From: Odobenus rosmarus divergens
Taxonomy: Eukaryota; Chordata; Mammalia; Carnivora; Odobenidae
Assembly (NCBI RefSeq): GCF_000321225.1
Contig: NW_004452114.1
Coordinates: 72,158-136,157, forward strand
Direction of reading: 5' to 3'
DNA: 64,000 bases
Each line of letters begins with the position of its first letter. Position 1 is the stretch's first letter. The position numbers and the translations under genes were made by a program. This document shows, piece by piece, positions 23,601 through 34,395 of this stretch. The notes beneath the pieces were generated by a model that saw only the letters and a list, made by a program, of their open reading frames with translations, did not search any database and was not told the DNA's origin.

Positions 23601-24404
23601 TGTCTTCTCTTGCAAATACAGGACACCATGTCAGTCTTATTTCAATAAATAGAATAAAAAGCAAAGCAAGTAAACAAAAGCAACAACAACAAAAAAGAAA
23701 TTATACTTATTCAGTTGGCTCTCTTACACTATAGTCCCGGACTAGGATCTGGATGTTTTGGAACAAGAAGCCAGGCCTGCTTTGTCTTTCTACTTAATTT
23801 TACAGAGAACTAGGACAATGGTAACATGTCATCACTGAGGGCATGCTGTGCAAGATTTATCTTCCTGTGTTCAAACAAATCATTAGATTTATCTTTTTTG
23901 GTATCATAGGTCTTCATTGAGTCAAATAAACCATATTTTGTTTACTACAGTGGAAAGATATAAATGCTAACTACTGTTTAACTTTATTTTATGAGAGTGA
24001 ATATTATATTCTTCTTTCCAGTGACCTTTTATTGCCTCGTGAATAAAGAAATAATTTGCTAGACAGAAATAGCAGCAAGAGAGTGATGGAATTTATGAGC
24101 AGGCCAACTCTTCGAAAACTGAGAGAGAAACATGATAGTTTCAGAATAAAAATAGAGAATTTTTCTGTACCCCATTTTCAAAACTTTTACTAACTTTATA
24201 TCATACAGTAAATAATACACAAGATTTAAAAGGTATACAACTCATCAATCTTTTGTAACAGAAAAATAAAGTCAAAACCTGTAATAGATAAGGTATTTTG
24301 CCAAACTCTTAAACCTGTGCTCCTTTAAAAAGGAACATAGAGAAACAGGTAAGGAGAATGCTTTTCATAAGAGAGGAAAAAAATAACCCAATTGTAGCAA
24401 GATG
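20631..24404. other. Repeat-poor stretch without a recognised gene
   Basis: About 3.8 kb shows little that I can assign to a repeat family. The longest open frame is 151 codons at 20714-21169 (plus), overlapped by a 105-codon frame at 20787-21104. Its translation has no domain or composition that I recognise, and no splice-site or promoter context supports it. The region may be unique sequence or a very old element. Confidence 0.5.
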
Positions 24405-24640
24405 AAAGAGTACAACATAGTGGTCAAGACTGGGACTTCTGGAGCATCACAGAACAGTTTAGAGTGGTCTGAGAGTGGGCAGATTATGTGCTTTCTGAAC
24501 CTGCTTCCTCTTGCGTATGATGGAGATCACATCAGTCCCTATCCTATAGTGGTAAGATAAAAAATCAGATGAGAGATGTAAAACACCTTGCACGGTGCCT
24601 AGCACATTTTAACCACTTTATAAATGTTAACCATTATAAC
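24405..24640 (+). mobile_element. MIR SINE
   Basis: A near full-length MIR layout is seen: 'acaacatagtggtcaagact', then 'ctgcttcctcttgcgtatga', 'gagatgtaaaacaccttgca' and 'ggtgcctagcacattttaac'. It is diverged, in the plus orientation and ancient. Confidence 0.78.
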
Positions 24641-25189
24641 TAATTTTAGCTAACATGAAACGTTTTACTGGATCCACATAGCGCATGTTTGCATATGTTA
24701 AAATTGTGGCCACCAAGTAAAAATTTACAAAGCACATCAATCCATTGTCTAATCTTTCTTGGAGTGCTCTGGACAATCTTTTCCTGAGATTTCTTGGTCT
24801 TGATATTGTATCAGACATTGTAGTTTGAAAGAAACTTAAAAATCAAGTTTTCAGGGATTCTGCTTATAATGGAGAAAGCTGGGAAGAATATTGCTACCAT
24901 CCTTACAATAAGAAGAAGATGGCTAGTCTCTGAAATCTTAACCTTTCCTGAACGCATTAGAGAGCTGAGATCACAGGGAAAAGCTGAGGCTGATGGTGGA
25001 ATGAAACATTAATAAAGATACTCCAGAAATTCAGTGACTACCCTAAGCATAAAATGCCACCAAAGGAATTTGAATTCTGGGGTGCACAAAAGGGTAACCA
25101 CAGCAAAAACAATTTCCATTTCCAGGTATAAGTGCTATTTATGTCAGACACTATTGTACAATATATCTAACCTTCAAACAAGAAATATG
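24641..25189. other. Unassigned stretch, probably L1-flanking
   Basis: No gene was identified. The right-hand part grades into L1-like adenine-rich sequence. Confidence 0.4.
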
Positions 25190-26787
25190 AGAAACATAAA
25201 GAGGCAAGAAAAAATAACACACTGCTAAGAAAATCAATGCAATAGACTCCAATATGATCCAAATACTGGTACTATCACATGGGGATTTTAAAATAACAAT
25301 AGTTAATGTATTATTATGATTAATAGTGGAAAAAGTAGACAACATATGTGAATGGATGGGAGTATTCAGGAGAGGAGTGAAAAGTATAAGAAAAAAATTA
25401 ATGGAAATGTAGAAATAAAAAATACAATAACAGAAATAAAAAATGACTTTGATGGACTCATCCAAAGGAAAGAATTTCACACTGTTGAGGAAGGAATTTG
25501 TGAATCAAAGGTCAATAGAAATTACCCAAACACAATACAAAGCAAAAAGAGTAGACAAAGAAAGAACACCCAATAGCTGTGAGACATATCAAACAGTCTA
25601 ACATATGTATAGTTGGAATATCTGGAGGAGAATGGGCAGAAAAAAGTATTTAAAGAAATAATGATTGAGAATTTCCCAGGACAAATGAAAGATACCAAAA
25701 TATAGCTCCAGGAAACTCAGAGGATAAATATCAATGAAATGCACCCAGACAATCATTCAAACTGCTAAAAACCAAAGACAAAGTCTTGACAGTATCTGGA
25801 AAAAAGGACACATTATATCCAGAGAAACAAAGTTAAGAATTACATTAGATTTATTATTAGAAACAATGAAAGTAAAAGACAATTCATTGAGATCTTTAGA
25901 AGTATTGAAATTTAAAAAAAACCTGTCAACCTCAATTTCTGTATCCAATGAAAATATTTTTCAGTAATAAAAAAGAAAGAAATCTTTAGACAAAACCTTA
26001 CTGAATTTGTAACCAAAATACATGTGCTGTAAGAAATGTTCAAGGAACCCCTTCAGGCAGAATAAATACACAAGACAGAAACTAGGATCTACACAGGGAT
26101 ATGAAGAGTGCTGGAAATGACATGAATAAATGTATAAAACTTATTATTTTCTTATTTAAATTGCTCTAGTAGCAAATTGTGTCTCTACAACAAAAATAGT
26201 AGTGATGTGTGTTAGTGTTGTGTGTACTGTGTACAGCTAACATTAAAAACTATATGGTAAACATTTTATAAAAGATTCAAGTGAATAATTGGGAGCACAC
26301 TGTTGTAAATTCATCACACTATATGTGAAAATGTATATTGTTTGTATGGAGGCTGTGATTAAAGTTGTATATATAAACTCTAGGGAAATGAAAAATGGCG
26401 TTTTAGAGAGTTATAAATGATAAGCTAATAGTGAAGGCAAATGTGGAATCATAAAGTACTCAATCCAATAGGCAGCAGAAAAAGGAAGACAGAATAAGAG
26501 AACAGATGAATTAAAAAATAACTAGAAATATAGTCCACTTTTAATAACAATATTGATAATTACATTAAATATTAAACAGTTTAAGTAGATGCATTAAAAG
26601 ACAGAGATTGTCTGACTGGATTAAAAATAAAAGAACCAACTGTATACTACCTACAAGAAACCCACTATAAACAGAAAGACATATATAGGTAAAAAGAGAA
26701 AGGATGATATACAAAGAACCATTCAAACAATAACCAAAATAAAACTAAAATAACTATACTGATATCAGAGAGTTGACTTTATAAACA

Positions 26788-27230
26788 GGAAACCCTCCTG
26801 ATTATTGAGAGCAGAATTGGATGAAAACGCATGGTATTTCTATGAATCACATCATCCTGCAGGTTACCAAGGAAGACTTTGTCACTTTTGATTATATACT
26901 AGGTATGGATGAAAGCAATCTGAGAGGCTTGAATAGAAAAAGTAAATTAAAAACTGCAAAGCTAAAATTGAACTACTTGCTATGATCCACAGAATCAACT
27001 TATTGTTGAAGACCCCTATTATGGTAATGAGCCCAACTTTGAGACTGTCTACCAGCAGTGTGTGAGGTGCTGCAGAGCCTTCTTGGAGAAGGCCTGTTAT
27101 CACCACACCAGTTCCTCTTCAGTAAAGCCAAGGCTGTTTCTTCAGTTGAAATTCTTTTTTTTATCTTAAATAATTGTAGATGGGAAATCAGTTATTGTAT
27201 TTGACTGAAAATAAAAATGTTTCATCCAGA
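26788..27230 (+). pseudogene. ACP1: ACP1 processed pseudogene, 5'-truncated
   Basis: The translated sequence matches the C-terminal two thirds of low-molecular-weight protein tyrosine phosphatase, a cytosolic enzyme that dephosphorylates phosphotyrosine. From 26788 it reads GNPPDY, stop, then MKTHGISM and [18 protein letters not shown] with a following LNRKSK. After a frameshift near 26983 it continues in another frame with [16 protein letters not shown] and [19 protein letters not shown]. This covers about residues 53-157 of the usual 158. Exons are joined without introns, so it is a retrocopy. The N-terminal CX5R catalytic loop is missing, the catalytic-acid region (DPYYG) is out of frame, and the normal stop after the final KAH is lost. 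GNPPDY and HGI(P/S)M belong to the exon used in one of the two main isoforms (from memory, the fast form). A likely 3'UTR follows, with AATAAA at 27210-27215. It sits in L1 ORF2 sequence; no clear target-site duplication was seen. Confidence 0.93.
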
Positions 27231-28021
27231 CCAAAAGATATTATCTATAACAAGGAATATTTTGAGGGAAAAAGATTATTATTTACTAATAAAGAATCAA
27301 TGTACCAATAATATAATGATCCAAAATATGTACACATCTAACAACAGTGCTTAAAAATACATAAGGCAAATAGTTATAAAAGTGATGAGCAAAATAGACA
27401 AAGCGACAGTTGTAATGGGTCACATTATGCTTTTCTCTCAGTAATAGAACAAGCTGGAGATCAACAAAGATAGAGAAAATGTAAACAACTCTATGAACCA
27501 ATTTGATCTAATTGACATTTATAGTACACTCCACTCAATAACAACAGAATAAAATTCTTCTCAAGTGCTCATAGAATTTTAATCAAGATATTCTAGACCC
27601 TGAAAGAAAACACAGGAAATTTAAAAGGGCAGAAATCATGCAAAGTATTTTCTTTAACCCTAGCAAATTAAATTAGAAATTGACAACAAAAAGATACTTG
27701 AACATCTCCAAATACCTGGTTCCAAGACTTACTATACAGGTACAGAAATCAAGACAGTAATGTACTGATAAAAGAATAGACATAAAAATCTGTAGAACAG
27801 AATATAATGGCACATATATGGCCCACTGATTTTCAACAAAGAGAAAATGGCACTTAAATGGAGAAAGGATATTTAGTGCAATAAATGGTGCTGAAACAAT
27901 TGGATACTCATATGGAAAAAAGTAAACCTTGGTTCATATCCTGCACCATAAACAAAAATGAATTTTAAAAAATAGATCATAAACCTAAATGTAAAATGTA
28001 CAATAATAAAACATACGAGAG

Positions 28022-28224
28022 GGTTGCCTAGGTGGCTCAGTTGGTTAAGCGTTTGACTTTTAATTTTGGCTCAGGTCATGATCTCAGGGTTGTGAAATTG
28101 AGCCCTGTGTTGGGCTCTGCACTCAGTGCGGAGTTGGCTTGTCTCTGTCCTTCTGCTCCTCTCCCCACTTAGGTGAGCTCTCTTAACTACATAAATAAAA
28201 TCTTTAATAAAAAAATAAAAATAG
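28022..28224 (+). mobile_element. Can-SINE, diverged, first of a nested pair
   Basis: The head is 'gggttgcctaggtggctcag', followed by 'ggtcatgatctcagggttgt' and the tail 'acataaataaaatctttaat'. Inserted in L1 ORF2 after 'aacatacgag'. The tail runs directly into the next SINE. Confidence 0.9.
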
Positions 28225-28418
28225 GGCACCTGGGTGGCTCAGAGGGTTAAGCATCTGCCTTTGACTCAGGTCATGATCCCAGAGTCCTGAGATCGAGTCC
28301 CGCATCGGGCTCCCTGCTCCTTGGGAGCCTGCTTCTCCCTCTGCCTCTCTCTCTCTCTCTGTCTCTCATGAATAAATAAATAAAATCTTAAAAAAAATAA
28401 AAATAATAAAAATAAAAA
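28225..28418 (+). mobile_element. Can-SINE, second of a nested pair
   Basis: The head is 'gggcacctgggtggctcaga', the B-box-like part is 'gagatcgagtcccgcatcg', a variant 'ctgctccttgggagcctgct' follows, then (TC)n and the tail 'atgaataaataaataaaatc'. After the A-rich tail 'atacgag' recurs, repeating the flank before the first SINE at about 28013-28019. It shares the 'ctccttgggagcc' variant with the SINE at 54502. Confidence 0.93.
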
Positions 28419-28919
28419 TACGAGTGAAGATAGGAATAAATCTTTGGAATCTTGGGTGTGATGCTGACTTCTTATGTCTGATATCAAAACACAATGCATA
28501 AAAGAAAAAATGGTAAATTAGCTTCCATCAAATTTAAATTTCTATTCTTTGAAATTTACTGTTAGAGAATGAAAAGATAAGACAGAAAGAAAAATATTTT
28601 CAAAATACAGTTTTGATTAACACCTTTTATCTAGTATATAAAAAGAACTCTAAACTCAATGATTAGAGAACAACGCAACTGAAATCAGGCAAAGAGTAAA
28701 AACATCCACTGCACCAAAGACATAATGAAGGATAAGTTTAGTCATCTGGAAAACAGGTCAGGAGAACATATACAAAGTGAAGCATAGAAAAAAAAATAAA
28801 GAAAAATAGAGAAAATAACAGAAGGCTTATGCAAAGCATAGTAAAAATCCTTCAAATCATCTAACTGAAGCTCCAAAAGAGAGAAGAGAGAATATGGCTG
28901 AATAATTTTTTGGGGATAG

Positions 28920-29628
28920 TCACCTCTTGTCACGTGGCTGCCTAGAGAGCACCCATGTCAGTATAAGTAACCCAGAAAGCAGCCCAAAATCTGGCAGAAC
29001 AGACTCTCCGCAGCCCTTGCATAGACAAGAGGCCACAGCGAAGCAGATCCACCCCCTCCCATCACTCTTGGCAAGATCCCATCAAAGCAGTGCCACAAGC
29101 CTGGCAGTGTGTGTGTGGCCCAGACAAGGGTCAGCACCACTCCAAAGTGAGTCTTGCCCCAGGGAGAGGGGAAGATAACCACACACCAGTCTGACTGTGA
29201 CCCCAGCAGTGGGCTGGGGGCAGGCAGTGGGTCTGACTGCAGGCCCCATCCACCAACAAAAGCTTCTCAGGGGACTACACAGGGACAGTGTCTGCAGTTT
29301 GGTGCTACAGCATCTCTGGCAAATGCCTGGTCTGACTCAACTCAAGCCCAAGGCAGCCCCGGACCAGCCCACTAACACCACGGGCACCGGACTCTGTCCA
29401 CAACAGGCAGAGAGCCATCGCAGAAAATAGGACTGAAGGCAAACACATCCTAGCCACAACAGTAGGACACCCTGGAGCAACACACAGAGGAGACACCCCC
29501 TGAAGCACCAGGTTCTGGGGAACAGACATTGCAACGCAGGACCTCTTCTTCATAAAGCCACTACTTTCAAGTGCAGGAGATGTAGCTGACTTTCCTAACA
29601 CAGAGAAACGGACAACGCAAGAGACAGA
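28920..29628 (+). promoter_or_regulatory. L1 5'UTR (internal promoter region)
   Basis: This GC-rich sequence, in strong contrast to its AT-rich surroundings, ends in 'aggacctcttcttcataaag' and 'gctgactttcctaacacaga', a conserved stretch before ORF1 in carnivore L1. In intact L1 this region holds the RNA polymerase II promoter. Promoter activity here is inferred only. Several overlapping short open frames are noise. Confidence 0.75.
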
Positions 29629-30470
29629 ATGAGGAGATGGAGGAATATGTCCCAAATCAAAGAAGAGGACAAAATCAGAGCAGGAGACCTAAGCGAAACA
29701 GAGATAAGTAATATGTCTGATAGCAAATTTAAAGTAACGCTCATAAAGATACTCGCTAGAATTGAGGAAGGAGTGCAGGACCTCCATGAGACCCTCCACC
29801 AAGAGATAGAAGACATAAAAAAGGACCAGTTAGAGCTATTGGACTCACTAAACGGAAATAAAAATAGACCATCTGGAATAAATAGCAAGCAAGAGGAAGT
29901 AGAAGAAAGGATCAGCCACCTGGAGGACAGAGTCATGGAAAGTAATCAAGCTGAGCAGATGAGAGGGGGAAAAATACACAAAATGAAAATAGACCCAGGG
30001 AACTCAGCAACACTGTCAGGCCTAACAGTCACGTGATAGGGATCCCAGAAGGAGAAGAGCAAGAAAAGGCGGCAGAAGATTTGTCTGAAGAAATAATAGC
30101 TGAAAACTTCCTGAATCTGGGGAAGAAAAGAGAAATTCAGATCCAGGAGGCACAGAGAGCCCCCAACACAACCAACCCAAAGAGGTCTGTGCCAAGACAC
30201 AAAGTAAATAAGATGGTCAAAAGTAGTGATAAAGAGAGAATTTTAAAAGCAGCAAGAGAAAGGAAAGCAGGTACATACAAGGGAAACCCCATACGGCTAT
30301 CAGTGGGTTTTTCAGCAGAAACTCTGCAGGCCAGAAGAAAGTGGCATGATAAATTCCAACTGCTAAAAGGAAAAAATCTACAGCCAAGAATATTCTATCT
30401 AGCAAGGCTTTCATTTAGAAGAGAGGGAGAGATTGAGTTTCCTAGAAAAACAAAATTTAAAGCAAAACCA
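29629..30470 (+). pseudogene. L1 ORF1 (nucleic-acid chaperone), frameshifted and C-terminally cut
   Basis: In L1 the ORF1 protein is an RNA-binding trimeric chaperone that packages L1 RNA in cytoplasmic particles. The first frame starts at 29629 and encodes a charged N-terminus and a coiled-coil-like stretch (KILARIEEGVQDLHETLHQE, then LEDRVMESNQAEQ) up to a stop at 30034-30036. The second frame, offset by -1/+2, begins IGIPEGEEQEKAAEDL and runs through SDKERILKAARERKAGTYKG, IRLSVGFSAETLQARRKW and LQPRIFYLARLSF, which are the conserved RNA-binding and C-terminal domains. A single frameshift near 30030 separates them. After EGEIEFPRKTKF the ORF1 similarity fades, and foreign sequence begins at about 30478 after 'aaaccagcc', so the last residues of ORF1 are lost. 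It is shorter than the usual 300-340 residues. It is nonfunctional as it stands. Confidence 0.88.
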
Positions 30471-30477
30471 GCCATGT

Positions 30478-30840
30478 CCCTGTCACACACAATGCCATTG
30501 GCCTGTGGGTCCCAAATTCACAGTCCAGCCACCCTCCTACCCGAGTCACCATGCACAGCCTGCTACCTGCTCAATGCCAAGTCAACATGCCTTCACCTCA
30601 GATTGCCAAGGGCTCAAATTGACACTCTTCCCCTCAAATTCCAGCCCCTGTGCTCAAGTCTGTGCACAAAAGTGGGCATAATCATAACAGCAGAATGAAA
30701 CAACCAAAACATCTAATTATTTCTGTGGAATATAGAATGGATAAAAGGAGTGTGCTAGACTGAGAACATCTCCAACAAGCACATCAAAGAACAATACATA
30801 CAGCATGAGTCTGGTTAGTAAAACAAAAAAACCTGGGAAG
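30478..30840 (+). other. Non-L1 segment captured inside the composite LINE
   Basis: This stretch is richer in C than the rest ('ccatgcacagcctgctacct', 'gtcaacatgccttcacctca') and shows no L1 similarity that I recognise. It lies between ORF1 and the 3'UTR, where ORF2 should be. It keeps ORF1's second frame open to a stop at about 30698, adding about 75 foreign residues without a recognisable domain. It may be a host transcript piece, or the regular 3' part of an ORF1-only LINE family. Confidence 0.6.
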
Positions 30841-33227
30841 AATAAAACAAGATGAAACCAGAGAGGGAGACAAACCATAAGAGACTTCTTAAGCATAGGA
30901 AAGAAACTGAAGGTTGCTGGAGGGGAGGTGGAGGGGATGGGGTAACTGTGTGGTGGACATGAAGGAGGGCATGTGATGGAATGAGCACTGGGTGTTGTAT
31001 GCAACTGATAAATCACTGAACTCTACCTCTGAAACTAATAATACACTATATTGTTAATTAATTGAATTTAAAATAAAAAATAGGAAAACCCCTCCATAAA
31101 AGAATTTTTTGGGGATAGAATGGCCAGGTACTTTCCAGTGCTGATGAAGAATATCAATTCACAAATTCAAGAAACTCTGCAAACCTCAAGAAGGATAAAA
31201 ATAAACACCTAAGAACATTAGCAAAACTGTTAAAAAGCAAAGACAAAGAGAGACTCTGAAACAGCCAAAGAAAAATGACATTTTAGAGAACAATCATAAG
31301 ACTTAAAGCTGATTTTCCAACAAACTGTGGAAGCCGACTGAAAATAGAATGACATCATTGAAGTAATTAGATTATAAAAACTGCCATCCTAGAATTTTAT
31401 AACCAGAGAAAAAAATTCCTTCCATAATGATTACATTTTAAACAAACAAAAGTGAGACCACCTTTCGCCAGCTGACCCATACTAAAATAAACTGTAAGAG
31501 AGTTTCATTGGAAGTAAAATGACCCCACATAAAAATGTAACAATGAATAAAGAGCCCTGTAAAAAAGAAATGATCGTTGACTTTATGAAACAAGAGACAC
31601 TTTCTTGGGTGTTTAAAATATGTATGGCATTAAATTACATTACAACAATAATACAAAAATAAAAATATGAGAGGGTAAATGGAGTTGATATGGTCTAAAA
31701 CTCTAGTATTTTCCTGGAAGTGGTCAAGTATTAATTTGCATAAGATTTACTCTTTTATTTTTTAAATTTTTAAATTTTTTGCAGAAGATTTTATTAGGTA
31801 AAATATCCCTATTGTAAGTTATAAGGCAACAATGAAAGGAATAGGAAAGTAATGTAGACCTAACTAGTTAAAAGAGGGGAAGTTAAATAATAAAGATATC
31901 TGTCAATCAATAAAACAGAAGAGAAAATAAAGCAATCAATAAAACAGAAAGAGTATTGTAAAATGGGAGTGGTGTGCAAATAGAGAACACATATTAGGTT
32001 ATAGTTTTAAATACAAATAGAGTTGTAACACATTAAGTGTATGCAAACTATATAATCTGTTTGAAGACTAAGATTGACAGATGTATTACAAAAACCAAAT
32101 TCAATATAAGCTGCTTATAAAAACATATCTTAAATGTAAGAAAACAGAAATGTTGGGAAAAAATAAGGGAAAAAGGTAAACTATATGAATATTAACCAAA
32201 GAAGAATAGGTCCTGTAGCAACACTAATAACTTTCATAGAAGATTAAGGCAAAACTAAAAATAAGTAGTACTCTTTCATAATAATTATGGGTTCAATGCA
32301 CAGTGAAGATAACACAGTTATAAATCTGTATATATCAAATAACATAACTTTAAAATATAAAAATAAAAAATTTATAGAACTAAAAGGGAGGTATTACAAA
32401 TCCACGATTATTATGTGACACTATCATATCTCCTTCAATAGCTTTTAGAACAAACAGACAACAAATTCAAATGTATCTATTTGACAGACCTGGAGCAGTT
32501 ACTATTTGCTGCTAGGTTTCCCCACAAATGCAAGAAAAAGTGTCTTTGCATTTTCTGTGTGATTGTGGCAGCCAAGATTGAATAGAGGAATATAGGAGTT
32601 AAAAAAACATGGAGGAACTCATGTTGCAACTCAGATTTAACCTTATAAACAGTGAAGAGCCTGTTTTATTCCAAAAAAGGAATCTAAAATTTGAATTTAC
32701 ATGAGAAAATAAAATTCAGCAAGAATGCAGAAAATCTGAACAACACAATTAATACACTGCACAAGAAGACAGAAAACATAGCCTTTCTCAAGTACACATG
32801 TATTTTATACAAAAATTGACCATATTCTGGGCCAGTAAAGAAATCTCAACAAATTTTTAAAGATTGAAATAATGTGTATAATTTTATTTTACCACAGAAT
32901 TAAACTAGAATTTGAAGTCAAAACAACTAAAAAATATCAAACTATTTAGAAATCAAACAATACATTTATAAATAACTCAAGCACCAAAATATGGAATTTA
33001 GAAAATATTTAAAATAAATGATTTTCAAACCATGGGATATAGGAAAATCTGTGCTTAGAGGGAAATTTTTGGTCTTAAATGCATTTCCTAGAAAGAATAT
33101 GGGCTAAAAATGAGTTAGCTCAGTTTCTATCTTAAGAAGCTAGGAAAAAGGAACCCTACAAATAAACCCAAAGAAAGTAGAAACAGGTAAATAATAAAAA
33201 TAACAGCATAAATCAAAGTAATAGAAA

Positions 33228-33525
33228 ACAAAGGATCAAAAGGTACAAACTTCCAGTTATAAAATAAGTAAGTCCTGTGGATATAATGTAGAGCATGGTG
33301 ACTAATAATACTGTAGTGTGTATTTGAAAGTTGCTGGGAGAGTAGATATTAAAAGTTCTTATCACAAGAAAAAATAATTTTAACTATGTGAGGTGATGGA
33401 TATTAACTAGACTTATTGTAGTGATCATTTTGCAATAAACATATGCTGAATCATTATGTTGTAACCTGAAACTAATATAAAGTCACATGTCAATTACATC
33501 TCAATAAAAAAATAGAAAATAAAAA
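33228..33525 (+). mobile_element. L1 3'UTR fragment nested in the older L1
   Basis: The sequence 'aaggtacaaacttccagtta', then 'agagcatggtgactaataat', 'gtatttgaaagttgctggga' and 'attacatctcaataaaaaaa' is a known L1M-type 3'UTR. The older ORF2 stops before it at 'agaaaacaaagg' and resumes after it with 'aaagttggttctttgaaaat'. Confidence 0.8.
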
Positions 33526-33843
33526 ATTCAACAAATACTAAAGTTGGTTCTTTGAAAATATTAAGAAAAAAATTACAAATTATTACATCAGGAATGAAAA
33601 ACTGGGCAGTATCCTGACACAATTCTCAATAGAAGGACAACTGGAAGATATAAGTGAGCAACTTTCTAACACTACATGTAATAATTTAGACAATATTAAA
33701 AAAGATTCTAGGAAAATAGAAGAAATGGAAGTTTCTAGTAGCTCTATTTATATAAAAGTATTGAATCATTAAAAAACACATAATAAGAGAAACTCCACAA
33801 CAAGATGGCTTTACAGGTGAATTATCCCATATGTTTAAAAATG

Positions 33844-34033
33844 AGGGGCGCCTGGGTGGTCAGTCAGTTAAGCATCCAACTTGATTTCGGCTCAAGTTAT
33901 TATCTCAGAGTGTTGTGAGAGTACTGAGTACTGAGTACTGAGCCTGCTTAAGATTCTCTCTCTCCCTTTGCCCCACCTCCCCACTCACATGCATGTGCTT
34001 GTGCTCTCTCTCTCCCAAAAAAATAAAATAAAT
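33844..34033 (+). mobile_element. Can-SINE with internal triplication
   Basis: The head is 'ggggcgcctgggtggtcagt', followed by a diverged tRNA-like part, a CT-rich half and the tail 'aaaaaaataaaataaat'. Three tandem copies of GTACTGA at 33921-33941 are not part of the usual SINE. Confidence 0.88.
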
Positions 34034-34198
34034 CACATCATCATTTACTAACTGTTGCAGAATACAGAAAAAAGAAATACATACCAATTCTTTTTATGAA
34101 ATGAGAATAAACTTCATGGTAAAACCTAACAAGGACATTAAAAAAAAAGCAAAGTCTGATCCCTGTCATGATATTAGAGGCAAAAATTTGAAATATAA

Positions 34199-34395
34199 AT
34201 TTTTTAAAAGATTTTATTTATTTATTTGACAGGGAGAGACACAGCGAGAGAGGGAACACAAGCAGGGGGAGTGGGAGAGGGAGAAGCAGGCTTCCCGCTG
34301 AGCAGGGAGCCCGATGCGGGGCCCAATCCCAGGACCCTGGGATCATGACCTGAGCTGAAGGCAGATGCTTAAAGACTGAGCCATGCAGGTGCCCC
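34199..34395 (-). mobile_element. Can-SINE, minus strand
   Basis: The minus-strand head is 'ggggcacctgcatggctcag', the tail is T-rich on the plus strand, and it is the long variant with the complement of 'aacacaagcaggggga'. The target-site duplication TGAAATATAA is at 34189-34198 and 34396-34405. Confidence 0.94.

Larger units (their letters stand above)
25190..28903 (+). mobile_element. Ancient L1, ORF1 to ORF2, heavily interrupted
   Basis: Adenine-rich decayed L1 runs from an ORF1-like part (25300-26050, 'ggaaggaatttgtgaatc', 'gagaatttcccaggacaaat') into ORF2 (26580-28003, 'ctgtatactacctacaagaa', 'aaaatggagaaaggat'). After two SINEs it continues to about 28900. An ACP1 retrocopy lies within it at 26788-27230, and a composite LINE follows at its right side. 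No frame is intact. Confidence 0.75.
28904..31118 (+). mobile_element. Composite LINE: L1 5'UTR, ORF1, foreign segment, L1 3'UTR
   Basis: A 16-bp perfect target-site duplication, AATTTTTTGGGGATAG, lies at 28904-28919 and 31103-31118. Inside, in order, are a GC-rich L1 5'UTR (28920-29628), ORF1-derived sequence (29629-30470), about 360 bp that is not recognisable L1 (30478-30840), the carnivore L1 3'UTR (30845-31070, 'gagcactgggtgttgtatgc', 'ctgaaactaataatacacta') and an A-rich tail. ORF2 is absent altogether. Such ORF1-only LINEs resemble the 'half-L1' (HAL1) type. The element was mobilised as one unit and depended on another L1's ORF2 protein. A further 22 bp between the A-rich run and the right duplication could be a small 3' transduction. 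Confidence 0.85.

Noticed and set aside
28920..29430. Overlapping 73-83-codon frames in GC-rich sequence as a CpG-island-associated gene
   Set aside because: The GC-rich block is the L1 5'UTR, lying inside the element bounded by the 16-bp duplication.
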